Shown: positions 45,762 to 54,468 of the stretch, in pieces
Layout of the letters: the number at the start of each line of letters is the position of its first letter
Numbering within the stretch: position 1 is the first letter of the stretch
DNA from: Amphibacillus sediminis NBRC 103570
GTDB lineage: Bacteria > Bacillota > Bacilli > Bacillales > Amphibacillaceae
Assembly: GCF_001552275.1 (NCBI RefSeq)
Contig: NZ_BCQW01000002.1
Span: 186,001 to 250,000 of the forward strand
Reading direction: 5' to 3'
DNA length: 64,000 nucleotides
The notes under the pieces: generated by a model
The model's database searches: none
What the model was told of the DNA's origin: nothing
Seen by the model: the letters and a program-made list of their open reading frames with translations, nothing else
Program-made: the position numbers and the translations under genes

Positions 45762-46613
45762 TTGAATAAATTATTATTCGTTAATATATTGATTATACTG
45801 GCTATTCTTATTTTCAAAGCCTACCGCAATACACAAAATATTGTCTTGAAAAAAGTAAAAATAAATCCTAAGGCTAACGCAGAGGATGGGGCAATGATAA
45901 ACATCCTTCATCTTTCAGACTTACATCTAGAGAATATATCAATCTCAGCTGAAAGACTCTACGAAAGGTTAAAAAAAGAAGCGATTGATTTGATCGCAAT
46001 CACAGGTGACTTTCTTGATCGAAAGCGAACGATTCCTAAACTTATTCCATACTTAGAGGTATTAAATAAGCTTAATCCTAAATATGGAATCTATTGTGTG
46101 TTAGGTAATCATGACTATGTATTAAAGGGAGCAAATTTACAAACCTTAATTGATACATTGAAACAGTATAACTGTCACGTTATGCAAAATAGTCATGAAT
46201 CGATCTATTTGCAGAATCAAAGATTAAATATTATTGGTGTTGACGATTTCAGTACAAAACGTAGTGACTTATCAAGCTCATATAAGGCAATTAGACCAGG
46301 AATGAATTTAGTGCTAACGCATGACCCAAATATTGTGCTTGATATGAAAAAATACCCGTTTGATTATTTATTAGCAGGTCATTTTCATGGTGGTCAAATT
46401 TGCTATCCGAAAGCCTACCATCTGGTAAAAATGGGTAAGCTCGTACGCATGAATATGATTAAAGGCCTTCATACCCAAGAAGGACGTCCCTTTTATATAA
46501 GCGAAGGATTAGGTCAAACCGGTATAAATATCAGAGTTGGCAGTAAACCAGAAATAACCATTCATCAATTAGCCATCACTAAGAAAAATAACCATTTAAT
46601 TGCTGCTATTTAG
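45762..46613 (+). CDS. Membrane-anchored calcineurin-like phosphoesterase (YkoQ/YkuE-like)
   Basis: About 283 residues with a TTG start eight bases after GAGGAG. One N-terminal transmembrane helix, then the metallophosphoesterase domain: LHLSDLHLE, ITGDFLDR, LGNHDYVL, LTHDPNIV and LLAGHFHGGQICYP. All five metal-binding blocks are intact. Outward-facing relatives cleave lipid-linked or wall-linked phosphodiesters. Divergent from the YkoN-like glycosyltransferase. Confidence 0.9.
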   Translation: MNKLLFVNILIILAILIFKAYRNTQNIVLKKVKINPKANAEDGAMINILHLSDLHLENISISAERLYERLKKEAIDLIAITGDFLDRKRTIPKLIPYLEVLNKLNPKYGIYCVLGNHDYVLKGANLQTLIDTLKQYNCHVMQNSHESIYLQNQRLNIIGVDDFSTKRSDLSSSYKAIRPGMNLVLTHDPNIVLDMKKYPFDYLLAGHFHGGQICYPKAYHLVKMGKLVRMNMIKGLHTQEGRPFYISEGLGQTGINIRVGSKPEITIHQLAITKKNNHLIAAI

Positions 46614-46755
46614 TCTAACTAAAGCTCGTCTTATTATGAATGAGTTTAGCTAAAAATATGCATGTTAGCATTAGCAGAACTTGCTTATCACTAAGTCCTA
46701 GGAAACTTTCGTTTTCTTATAAAGTTTAAATTTAGACGGTTTAGTCTTCAAAGAA

Positions 46756-46800
46756 ACGTCGGCGCAGGCACCCTTAACATAGTCACGTCGACGTCTTTTC
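46756..46800 (+). terminator. Terminator after the phosphoesterase gene
   Basis: ACGTCGGCG ... CGTCGACGT (nine pairs, one G-U) followed by CTTTTC. About 140 bp past the stop. Confidence 0.55.
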
Positions 46801-46827
46801 TTATGACTTATCCACATTGGTCAGCTT

Positions 46828-47415
46828 TTATGAATATTCGTTTGTTCCAGTCTGAGCATAGTTTTTTAGTAAGGTTTGCTTGGACATGAATAGATAGCAT
46901 GGAGTATGTTTTTTAAAATTTTGCAATGATAGCGAACTTACAGATAACCAATGAATCGGCAGTAATGCGACACATTTAAAATATTTATACAATGGATTTT
47001 TAATTTCAACCGCGTCAAAGCCCAATTTAGCACTTCCCCTATTTAGCATGGTTATGCCGATAACTCCTTTTATCTCCGTGAATTTAGCATGCTTTTTCAA
47101 AAATTCAGCCAGCTGTGGTAACGATTTTTCAACACTTCGATGAACGATTAAAGCCTTTCTCACATCACTTTTTACATGCTTTACATTATTTATTAATTGA
47201 ACATTATGAAGATGAATTTTTATGAGAATGTCGTTTTTTTCGATGACGGTGCCATCAGATAGGGTTGTTGTTGTTCCTTTGTATCCTGTTAAGCGAACCC
47301 TAAAAACATTACGCTCGAGCTCCTTTCGGTCATCAATATAAGTTAAGCGTGTACATAAATAATAGATAGGGTCAATTATTGACCATAATGTAAGGACATA
47401 TAACTTGATATTCAT
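46828..47415 (-). CDS. YkoP-like conserved protein
   Basis: 195 residues with no signal peptide, opening MNIKLYVLTLWSIIDPIYYL and containing FRVRLTGYKGTTTTLSDGTVI, LIKIHLHNVQL and a C-terminal region KCVALLPIHWLSVSS. This resembles YkoP of B. subtilis and related conserved proteins linked to polysaccharide deacetylases. AAAGGAAT precedes the ATG. The link to the YkoN- and YkoQ-like genes next door supports the call. Molecular function unknown. Confidence 0.75.
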   Translation of the reverse strand: MNIKLYVLTLWSIIDPIYYLCTRLTYIDDRKELERNVFRVRLTGYKGTTTTLSDGTVIEKNDILIKIHLHNVQLINNVKHVKSDVRKALIVHRSVEKSLPQLAEFLKKHAKFTEIKGVIGITMLNRGSAKLGFDAVEIKNPLYKYFKCVALLPIHWLSVSSLSLQNFKKHTPCYLFMSKQTLLKNYAQTGTNEYS

Positions 47416-47565
47416 ATTCCTTTTCCTCTCATTAAAATGATCAATCTTATTTTGGCAAATGGTAGCTTGAATTATTTCCGTAAAAATTATCCTCTAGCGT
47501 CATTAACTAAAAAGAAATGTGCCACTGCCAACGATTAATGCATACGTATGTTTTAAACGGTAAAA

Positions 47566-47800
47566 AAAGTGAAACTTCGTTCATTGGGGGTTTCGACGCA
47601 TAAGATGTGCTCGTGCAGACGTTGCGACACGACGTCGCGAACTTAGTCAGCTTCCTCTCTCCCCCACCGAACGTTAGTAACTGGCTGTAGGATCTCCCAC
47701 TTAGACATGGCGTATTACCTTATTTCTTGTGGTGGGAGGCTTACAAAAGCTCTTCGATGGGGCGGGTAATCGCAGCCCCAGACAGTTACACTGCGATAAA
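47566..47800 (+). repeat. Family A intergenic repeat, copy A8 (near full length)
   Basis: AAAGTGAAACTTCGTTCATTG to CTGCGATAAA. About 20 bases (GAACCAATCGGGCCG region) are missing after GAACGTTAG, so GTTACTGGCT is shortened to AACTGGCT. Distal hairpin and pseudoknot strands are intact. Confidence 0.85.
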
Positions 47801-48050
47801 AATAATAAAAACACACTGACTTCAACATTCACCTTCTCAATTATATCATTTAAAACACTGTTTATTTTTCGTTATATAACGCAATCTTATTCACATTACC
47901 TAGTGTTAAATAATGAATGATTTGAAACGATCAGATGAGGGATCAAAATTGTATAGTTAGAGCTCAGCAGCTGGCTTAACGGATGAAGCAAACGATAAAA
48001 TAGAATTAGGCATATTTAAATGTAGATTAAGGAGTGATGTTATTTTTGCG
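47801..48050. other. Intergenic stretch with no identified gene
   Basis: AT-rich sequence. A possible ribosome site (AAGGAG near 48030) leads only to a six-codon frame before a terminator-like hairpin. Nothing else supported. Confidence 0.35.
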
Positions 48051-48055
48051 TCAGC

Positions 48056-48092
48056 AAAAAGACTGAATTCGTTATCGAATTCAGTCTTTTAT
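48056..48092. terminator. Strong terminator after aadK
   Basis: AAAAGACTGAATTCG-TTAT-CGAATTCAGTCTTTT, a perfect 15-bp stem. It has T-runs on both strands, so it can work in both directions. Confidence 0.9.
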
Positions 48093-48111
48093 TCCCCTTT
48101 TAATTTGCTTG

Positions 48112-48981
48112 CTACATTTTGCTGGCGTCCGGTTTTAGCTGTTTAATCCGCTCCAGGTATGCCGTTACATTTTGATCTTCAGTAAGCGGATACGAATATT
48201 TTAATCGTTCCGCAACTTCTCTTGATGTACAACGAAATAGATCCAGCGTCAAGAACAAAGCAGACCAGACTGCGTCATAGGATGCCTTAGGATAAGTAGC
48301 CATTAAGGCTAACCATGTTTGTTCCGGTAGGTATTTTTCTAAATATTTTCCATTTTTCCCTGTACTAAGCGAAAAGTCAGTGTCTAACCCTACCTTCCAC
48401 TCCAACATCTTAATCAGCATCGGTCTGACATGTATGTTCAGATGATCCATAGCATAAGTTATTTCTTGTCGCCACAAACCTTTAGCTACATAAGTTGAAA
48501 CCCACCAAAACTCGTTACAACAATCTGCATAAACATCAGCAGATGGACACTTCACCCAGTAATCTTGATCGGTTGGTGCAGGTAACTCCTCAAGCATCTG
48601 ATCTTTATCTAATAAGACAATGGAAAGCTTGTCACCTCTATGCCAATTCGTTCTTTTTTCGATCGGACAAAGGGTAAGGTCAATTCGATTTCCATCGGTA
48701 AACAACATCAAATAAGAGAAATTCCCATCTAACTCAGGTGGAAATAACTTCGATACCTCTGGTGTTTGCATGATAATACGACTACCAAAATAGTCAATCC
48801 AACTTTTATCTTCAATAAGCGCATCCATGTCCGTAACGAGAAACACAATATCGTAATCCTGAAACATATCCTTTGGCACATTCGGATTAGTCCTAGAGCC
48901 GTTCATCCCAACCGCACGAACGCGCTCATCACTTCTTGCATAGTCCAAAATCAATTGCATCATCGTCTGTTCACTTCTCAA
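48112..48981 (-). CDS. aadK: Aminoglycoside 6-adenylyltransferase (AadK-like)
   Basis: 289 residues starting at a TTG (MRSEQTMMQLILDYARSDERVRAV), with GGAGG ten bases upstream; this start matches B. subtilis AadK. The nucleotidyltransferase signature GSRTNPN ... FQDYDIVF and the C-terminal ANT(6) domain (CCNEFWWVSTYVAKGL, AMDHLN) are present. It adenylylates the 6-hydroxyl of streptomycin. It appears to be a chromosomal, intrinsic-type gene with no mobile flanks. Confidence 0.93.
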   Translation of the reverse strand: MRSEQTMMQLILDYARSDERVRAVGMNGSRTNPNVPKDMFQDYDIVFLVTDMDALIEDKSWIDYFGSRIIMQTPEVSKLFPPELDGNFSYLMLFTDGNRIDLTLCPIEKRTNWHRGDKLSIVLLDKDQMLEELPAPTDQDYWVKCPSADVYADCCNEFWWVSTYVAKGLWRQEITYAMDHLNIHVRPMLIKMLEWKVGLDTDFSLSTGKNGKYLEKYLPEQTWLALMATYPKASYDAVWSALFLTLDLFRCTSREVAERLKYSYPLTEDQNVTAYLERIKQLKPDASKM

Positions 48982-49278
48982 TGGTTAGCGACCTCCATTT
49001 ATTTATTTTGATGTTTTTTGTTAAAGGAGGGCGATCCACGAATCTGAATGAAACTAGGCTCTTTCCTTGAAAAACGTTACAACTTATCCATAAGCATTTT
49101 CATAGGTTATCTCCTCCTTCTTCACTAACTACAGAAAAATCAATCCATCTGGTCTTCCACTAAAGCCCCAAAAAATAAAACATGTTTATTGATCTACACA
49201 GCAACCAAAAAGGAATTTACCTAGGTTGGACGAGCAAAGAAGCCAGCCTCGTGTTACAGCGTAACCAAACCATATCGA
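48982..49278. other. Intergenic stretch with no identified feature
   Basis: I see no gene, repeat copy or terminator hairpin here. Confidence 0.4.
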
Positions 49279-49701
49279 TCAATTATTCGGATAAGTTTCT
49301 TGTAAAAATACGATCGATTGCTTGATTAACGCCTTTAGGACATCAATATTAATATCAGCTACTTTATTAATATAGACACAGGCCTTTCCTGTTGTATGTT
49401 TGCCAAAGTCCTTTAGTAATTGCTCTCGTTCTGTGTCACCTGTCGCAAAATATAGACTGATTTTTGCTTTTCGAGGTGAAAAGCCAACTAATGGGGCATC
49501 GCCTTCATGTCCTGTTTTATATTTATAATGATATTTGCCAAAACCAATAATACTAGGTCCCCACATTTTTGCCTGATAACCTGTTGTCTCTGTAAAGATA
49601 TCTAATAATTGATAAGCATCTTCCCGTTTTCGCGGATGGTCTACACTTTCAATAAACGCCATAACACTACTATCCGTTTCTTTTGTTTTTAACTCGTACA
49701 T
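49279..49701 (-). CDS. DUF1801-domain protein
   Basis: 140 residues. MWGPSIIGFGKYHYKYKTGHEGDAPLVGFSPRKAKISLYF and the GKACVYINKVADINIDVL block are typical of DUF1801 (fold related to the phage/YdhG-like family). Function unknown. It starts 21 bp after the stop of the upstream gene and is probably co-transcribed with it. Confidence 0.85.
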   Translation of the reverse strand: MYELKTKETDSSVMAFIESVDHPRKREDAYQLLDIFTETTGYQAKMWGPSIIGFGKYHYKYKTGHEGDAPLVGFSPRKAKISLYFATGDTEREQLLKDFGKHTTGKACVYINKVADINIDVLKALIKQSIVFLQETYPNN

Positions 49702-49722
49702 TGGCAGAACTCACCTCCTTAA

Positions 49723-50373
49723 TTAATGCTTCTTTTGACGGTATAAGTCGATTGATTTATATCCTTGTGCCAAAATATCAAGCATTTGCTGAGAGCGCTT
49801 TTCCCTTGTCTTTTGTTGCTTGGCAGAAAAGATATATCGAGCCCAGTCCTTTTGATAACCGGGTGTCAAGTTCTGATAAAAATTAAGCAGATCGGGATGA
49901 TCGGATAGGTATGCTTCAATCTCTTTAACATGATTTTCATAATCCGCAACTCGCTGACTCGCTGTCATTGACTTTTTAGCTTTTTGTGGCTCCCCCTTCA
50001 ACCCAACAACCGTAAAAACCTCATCCATACTAACCATCCGCGAGAACTTAAGATCACTATTGGCTATATAGCCATCCTCCCCTACTTGCATAGCTGGAAA
50101 AATTTCGTCTCTGTGAATGAATGTGTTATAGCGTTTGTTGCCTTTTTTAGGGTAAGCAAAATATAAATAGCCATTATCAAGTAATAGTTGATGGTCCATG
50201 ATGTAATGCGTATACGAAACCATTTCCTTAACGGTTTCGACAAAAATAAAAATAGCATCATGGTCTCGACGGAATGTTGTTGCTTGTTTTGTAAATATAG
50301 CATAATCACTCGGCTGATTAATGACAACCATATTTGAATACTGATCAAGTTTTAATTTATTTATTATCGTCAT
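49723..50373 (-). CDS. YdeI/OmpD-associated-family protein
   Basis: 216 residues. The C-terminal 60 residues (YLSDHPDLLNFYQNLTPGYQ ... AKQQKTREKRSQQMLDILAQG) are the YdeI/OmpD-associated signature; the N-terminal half (MVVINQPSDYAIF...) is a small domain often fused to it. The name derives from a Salmonella gene neighbourhood and does not prove function. GGGAG precedes the start. Confidence 0.8.
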   Translation of the reverse strand: MTIINKLKLDQYSNMVVINQPSDYAIFTKQATTFRRDHDAIFIFVETVKEMVSYTHYIMDHQLLLDNGYLYFAYPKKGNKRYNTFIHRDEIFPAMQVGEDGYIANSDLKFSRMVSMDEVFTVVGLKGEPQKAKKSMTASQRVADYENHVKEIEAYLSDHPDLLNFYQNLTPGYQKDWARYIFSAKQQKTREKRSQQMLDILAQGYKSIDLYRQKKH

Positions 50374-50471
50374 AACACGTCTCCCTTTTTTGGTTTAAAT
50401 CAACCATCATCATGGAAAGCTATTAGAGAAAGGGCATTTGTTTGCTTATGTTTAAAACCAACTCATTGTAG

Positions 50472-50573
50472 TAATAAAGTGAAACTTCGTCAGTGGGGAT
50501 TTCAACTCCTACTGGATGAAATACAAATAGGCATTCATCTCTCCACTTAGTGCGAGACTATTGCTGAATAAAG
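50472..50573 (+). repeat. Chimeric repeat, family A head and family B tail (A9)
   Basis: AATAAAGTGAAACTTCG and CAGTGGGGATTTC come from family A. After a short join, TACAAATAGGCATTCATCTC, CCACTTAGTGCGAGAC and TTGCTGAATAAAG match the 3' module of family B. Confidence 0.7.
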
Positions 50574-50653
50574 TTGAATATTTTTTTAACACTATTTAAT
50601 AATCTGATTGTACACGCTTCTTTACTTTTATCCAAATCAATTGCCTTTCCACA

Positions 50654-50698
50654 TTGACGATTAAAGCTATAATCGCTATAATTAATACCAACTACTAA
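50654..50698 (+). promoter_or_regulatory. fabHB promoter with FapR operator
   Basis: TTGACG (50654-50659), 17-base spacer, TATAAT (50677-50682). Directly downstream, TTAATACCAACTACTAA (50682-50698) fits the 17-bp FapR palindrome (TTAGTACC-n-TACTAA class). The site covers the transcription start, as at other FapR-regulated fatty-acid genes. Confidence 0.82.
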
Positions 50699-50728
50699 TA
50701 CCAGATGACAATTTGCGAGGTGGAAGCT

Positions 50729-51736
50729 ATGATTAGAGCAAGGATAACAGCTATCGGGACATATGTACCTGAAAAAAAACTGACAAATCGTGAGCTTGAG
50801 AATATCGTCGACACAAGTGATGAATGGATTGTTCAAAGGACAGGCATTCAAGAACGCAGAATAGCGCATTCAGATGAATTTACCAGTGACTTATGCATAG
50901 CTGCCGTAAAAGATTTAATGCACAGATATCAAAAGGAAGTCGAAGATGTCGACATGCTCATTGTTGCAACAAGTACACCTGATTTCCCATTTCCATCTGT
51001 CTCAAGTATTGTCCAACATTCATTAAATATATCCCAAACTGGTGCGATCGATTTAAGTGCAGCATGCGCTGGATTTGTCTATGGATTACATACAGCCCAT
51101 AGTCTAATTTCGTCTGGACTACATAAAAAAGTACTTGTTATTGGTGCAGACACACTTTCCAAAATCACGGATTATACAGATAGAAGTACCTGTATTTTGT
51201 TTGGTGATGGTGCAGGTGCAGTATTAGTTGAAAGAGATCAGCAATCAGAAAGCTTTATTGGCTTTCATCTAGGCAGTGACGGAAGTGGAGCTCAGCATGT
51301 TTATCGTCCTGGACTAGCAAACAAAGTAAATGGCATTGAGTTAATCGACACAGAATACCTCGTGCAAAATGGTAGGGAAGTCTTTCGATGGGTTGTAAGA
51401 AATGTGCCTGACAGTATACAGCAGCTATTACAAAAAACAAACATGGATTTAGATCAAGTCGATTGGTTTATCCCTCATAGTGCTAACTTAAGATTGATCG
51501 AACCCATTTGCGAAAAGTTAGCATACCCTATAGGAAAAACTCTATACAGTTTGGTTAACTATGGTAATACTTCTGCAGCAACGATTCCCTTAGCTCTTGA
51601 TCTTGGCATCCGAGCGGGAAAAGTCCAGAATGGAGATCGCGTGCTTTTGTATGGTTTTGGTTCTGGCTTAGTCCATGCAGGGCAACTTTTAGAACTAAAT
51701 TTTGACCAGCATTTCAATCGACCTAAATCGCTATAA
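50729..51736 (+). CDS. fabHB: Beta-ketoacyl-ACP synthase III (FabHB-like)
   Basis: 335 residues from MIRARITAIGTYVPEK (GAGGTGG upstream; a longer frame would start inside the FapR-promoter leader). The catalytic triad is Cys113 in SAACAGF, His250 in PHSANLR and Asn280 in YGNTSAA. It is closer to B. subtilis FabHB (YhfB) than FabHA by its C-terminal insert and DEWIVQRTGI(Q/R)ER. It starts fatty-acid chains from acetyl- or branched acyl-CoA plus malonyl-ACP. Single gene under FapR, consistent with malonyl-CoA control. Confidence 0.93.
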   Translation: MIRARITAIGTYVPEKKLTNRELENIVDTSDEWIVQRTGIQERRIAHSDEFTSDLCIAAVKDLMHRYQKEVEDVDMLIVATSTPDFPFPSVSSIVQHSLNISQTGAIDLSAACAGFVYGLHTAHSLISSGLHKKVLVIGADTLSKITDYTDRSTCILFGDGAGAVLVERDQQSESFIGFHLGSDGSGAQHVYRPGLANKVNGIELIDTEYLVQNGREVFRWVVRNVPDSIQQLLQKTNMDLDQVDWFIPHSANLRLIEPICEKLAYPIGKTLYSLVNYGNTSAATIPLALDLGIRAGKVQNGDRVLLYGFGSGLVHAGQLLELNFDQHFNRPKSL

Positions 51737-51806
51737 GTATTGAATAATTCTATAATTAGAAAGTAGAACAATTGCCGCTCACTTGAGGAGCATAGAACGC
51801 ATTCTG

Positions 51807-52057
51807 TTAACATGAAACTTCGTTTAGTGGAGGTTTCGACGCATAGGATGTGCTCGTGCAGACATTGCCACATGAAGTCGCGAACTTAGTCAGCTTCCTC
51901 TTACCCCCACTGAACGTTAGTTGAACCAATCGGGGTTACTGGCTATTGGATCTCCCACTTAGACATGACGTGTTCCCTAATTTCTTGAAGTGGGGGTCCT
52001 ACAAAAGCCCTTCGATGGGCGAGTAATCGCAGCCCCAGACAGTTACACTGCGATAAA
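51807..52057 (+). repeat. Family A intergenic repeat, copy A10 (full length)
   Basis: ACATGAAACTTCG through CTGCGATAAA, all modules present. The distal hairpin has a G-U swap (GTGGGGG opposite CTCCCAC) that keeps pairing. Its 3' end forms the last codons and stop of the convergent small membrane-protein gene. Confidence 0.85.
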
Positions 52058-52321
52058 AGGTAATATAATTAACCCTGTAATTAAGAATAGGATAAAGTAC
52101 AAAGGGACAACCAAACATACAAATTTCGTAACCATTATCTCGTTAAAATCTCTTTTTACTAGATAGTAAGATAAAGGGGCAATAATAAGTGATGCACCAA
52201 AAAAAGCAATGGTAAATTTTACCTCTTTCTGATAAAGAATGTGTCCAAGCGTCTGGGCCCCTGCCCCAATGTAACAATAAATCATCGCCCATTTAAAAGA
52301 AATATAACCTTTCTTATTCAT
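52043..52321 (-). CDS. Small membrane protein, three transmembrane helices
   Basis: 92 residues; hydrophobic spans at about 12-30, 37-53 and 65-90. I do not recognise the family. The C-terminal codons (ending PFIAV, stop) lie inside repeat A10, so the repeat has replaced or defined the natural 3' end; the ancestral protein may have been longer. GGGTGAATCT precedes the ATG. Function unknown. Confidence 0.65.
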   Translation of the reverse strand: MNKKGYISFKWAMIYCYIGAGAQTLGHILYQKEVKFTIAFFGASLIIAPLSYYLVKRDFNEIMVTKFVCLVVPLYFILFLITGLIILPFIAV

Positions 52322-52514
52322 AGATTCACCCTTTTCCCCATTAAAGGCAAATACACAATCCTAATTAATGGATTATTGTCTTATATTTTAGCAAATTAAG
52401 TAAAAAAACAAAACCGCTTACTAAGTTAAGACGTATTGTGCTTAAAATGTTTGTTAATGAACCTTTATGAACACAAGTCGAATCGATATCATTAGAATAT
52501 TAGAACAAAATACA

Positions 52515-52558
52515 AAAAAAACCGAATTTAACGGAGTAAAATCCAGTTAGATTCGGCT
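52515..52558 (-). terminator. Terminator of znuC-znuB
   Basis: GCCGAATCTAAC ... GTTAAATTCGGT on the minus strand followed by TTTTTTT. Directly after the znuB stop. Confidence 0.85.
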
Positions 52559-52564
52559 TAATTA

Positions 52565-53404
52565 TCAATTTTTTTTATTAAATAGTCGTCCCTGCTTTAT
52601 TTGTTGTACCATCTTCTTAACAAATGCTGTAACACCGAAAATGACAATAAAGATTAAAGTAATGGAGGCACCAGGAGGTGTACCATATTCATAAGAAGCA
52701 ACTAATCCGGTTATCATACCGGTTAGGGCAATAAAAATACCTATTAAAATAACTCCGTTAAAACTTTTGCTTAAGCGCATCGAGATGGCCGCTGGCAGAA
52801 TTAAAATGGCCGATACTAATAATGCGCCAACTATCGGCATAATCACGGCAATCGTCACTCCAGTTAATACATTAAACAGAATTGACATCGTCTTGATCGG
52901 TAAACCCGCAGTAAAGGCGGTTTCTTCATCAAAGGTCAAAATGTACATAGGCTTACGGAAGATTAAGTACAGTAAGGCAATTATACTTGTCAGAGCTAGC
53001 AACATCCATATTTGTTGCTCACTAATCGTGACAATCGATCCAAATAAAAATTGATTAATACTAAGTGTAACTCCACCCTGATTTAACCCCATCAGAACCA
53101 GTGCTAACGCCATTCCAGCAGACATTAAAATCGCGATTGAAATTTCTGAATAGGTTCGATACATCATCCGCAAATATTCAAGTAAAATCGCAATAAGTAT
53201 GACTACTAAAATATTTGTCCATGTTGGATCGACCCCAATTAAAAGTCCGAGTGCAACACCAGCTAGAGACACGTGCGATAAGGTATCAGCCATTAGAGAC
53301 TGTCGACGTAAAATTAAGAAAAGCCCCAGCATCGGCGCCATTAATGAAATGAGGACTGATGCTTGGAAGGCTCTTTGCATGAATCCATAGAAAAACATCT
53401 CCAA
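52565..53404 (-). CDS. znuB: Zinc ABC transporter permease
   Basis: 279 residues, eight or nine helices: RRQSLMADTLSHVSLAGVALG (metal-ABC permease signature), FNVLTGVTIAVIMPIVGALLVSAILILPAA and PPGASITLIFIVIFGV. TTG at 53404 lies seven bases after AAGGAGG, with an ATG two codons later. It overlaps znuC by 64 bp in another frame, so translation is coupled. A Zur box precedes the operon. Confidence 0.93.
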   Translation of the reverse strand: MEMFFYGFMQRAFQASVLISLMAPMLGLFLILRRQSLMADTLSHVSLAGVALGLLIGVDPTWTNILVVILIAILLEYLRMMYRTYSEISIAILMSAGMALALVLMGLNQGGVTLSINQFLFGSIVTISEQQIWMLLALTSIIALLYLIFRKPMYILTFDEETAFTAGLPIKTMSILFNVLTGVTIAVIMPIVGALLVSAILILPAAISMRLSKSFNGVILIGIFIALTGMITGLVASYEYGTPPGASITLIFIVIFGVTAFVKKMVQQIKQGRLFNKKN

Positions 53405-54057
53405 GGCGAATCCTCCTTCCGCACTAGCTCAATATGTTTGTCAGAATAGTGGCGAAGCTCCTCATGATCGTGTGTGACCATTAAGATTCCTTTGCCATGA
53501 TCTTGGCTGTTGTGCTTTAGTAATTTATAAAATTCTTCTCGAGAGTGTACATCCATTCCTGTCGTGGGCTCATCTAAAACAAACAAATCCGGATCTGTCG
53601 CAAATACTCTTGCTATCGAAATCCGTTGCTTCTGTCCGCCTGATAGCTCGCCAATTTTTTTATGACGCATATCCCACATTCCTACTGACTCCAGCGAACG
53701 ACGCACATGCTCTTTATCTTCTTTATCTAATTTCTTAAACCATTTACCTCTTTGATAGCGCCCAGACTGCACAAGTTCTAGTACAGTACTTGGAAAGCCA
53801 GCATTAAACGAAGCAACCTGTTGCGGTACATAACCGACAACAAGCTTTTCTCCCCAACGATTTTTCGAAGAGAGTGTGACACTTCCTTTAGTAGGCTTAA
53901 GTAAACCCAAAATATTACGTAGCAATGTCGTTTTGGCAGCTCCATTTTCTCCTGTAAGCATGACAAAATCCCCTGAGTTTACTTCAAATGAAATATTTTC
54001 TAATACTGGCTCGTTTTCATAATGAAAGGCAAGGTTATTTACTTTAATGTAGTGCAC
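53341..54057 (-). CDS. znuC: Zinc ABC transporter ATPase
   Basis: 238 residues. Walker A reads GENGAAKTT with Ala at the usual second glycine, a variant common in ZnuC/AdcC proteins. Signature LSGGQKQRISIARVF, Walker B LFVLDEPTTGMD, switch MVTHDHEEL. The last 20 residues (RCFSMDSCKEPSKH...) overlap znuB and look non-conserved. It energises zinc uptake through ZnuB using the AdcA-type receptor encoded upstream. Confidence 0.93.
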   Translation of the reverse strand: MHYIKVNNLAFHYENEPVLENISFEVNSGDFVMLTGENGAAKTTLLRNILGLLKPTKGSVTLSSKNRWGEKLVVGYVPQQVASFNAGFPSTVLELVQSGRYQRGKWFKKLDKEDKEHVRRSLESVGMWDMRHKKIGELSGGQKQRISIARVFATDPDLFVLDEPTTGMDVHSREEFYKLLKHNSQDHGKGILMVTHDHEELRHYSDKHIELVRKEDSPWRCFSMDSCKEPSKHQSSFH

Positions 54058-54076
54058 ATTTATACGACCTTTCTAT

Positions 54077-54095
54077 AATCGTATTGATTACTATT
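54077..54095 (-). promoter_or_regulatory. Zur box upstream of znuC
   Basis: Minus strand AATAGTAATCAATACGATT: an imperfect version of the Zur palindrome (TCGTAAT-n-ATTACGA), 20 bp before the start codon. Weaker than the other two boxes. Confidence 0.65.
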
Positions 54096-54186
54096 TGCTT
54101 TTCTAATTTTAATCTAGATTTACAAGATAAGCAACGATTTCAATTTAATCTCGATACATTCTTTACATTTTCCATCTAAAAAGAGC

Positions 54187-54226
54187 CAGACTCTGTAAGC
54201 ACCAACTTGCTACTTAAAGAGTCTGT
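54187..54226 (-). terminator. Terminator after adcA
   Basis: CAGACTCT ... AGAGTCTG with an inner AAGTAGCA/TGCTT pair, followed on the minus strand by GGCTCTTTTTAG. It separates adcA from znuCB, with repeat B4 in between. Confidence 0.7.
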
Positions 54227-54244
54227 TCATATATCTTTCCTATT

Positions 54245-54455
54245 ATTTCAAATTCTCTTGTTTAATTTCAATTCAGCGGAAGTCTCACACTTCTAGAAGT
54301 GATGAGATCAATGCCGAATTGTATCTCATTCAGTGGGGGACACCCCTCCGGCTGAATAAAGCTAAGTTAAAGCCTCCGGCATATGACACAAATTTTCAGA
54401 AGAAAGTTATCGGCTTCGCTCGATAAAATCTGGGCGCAAATACGCCCAGGCAGAA
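54245..54455 (-). repeat. Family B intergenic repeat, copy B4 (inverted, near full length)
   Basis: Minus strand: CTGGGCG-TATTTG-CGCCCAG perfect hairpin, TTTTATCGAGCGAAGCCGAT, GCCGGAGGCTTTAAC, CTTTATTCAG ... CCCCCACTGAATG, then ATCACTTCTAGAAGTGTGAG and CCGCTGAATTG. The best copy of the 5' hairpin. Confidence 0.8.
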
Positions 54456-54468
54456 TTTGATTCTATTC

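Noticed and set aside
53941-53975. Inactivating Walker A mutation in znuC (GENGAAKT)
   Set aside because: This Ala variant is common in ZnuC/AdcC-type ATPases and is probably functional.
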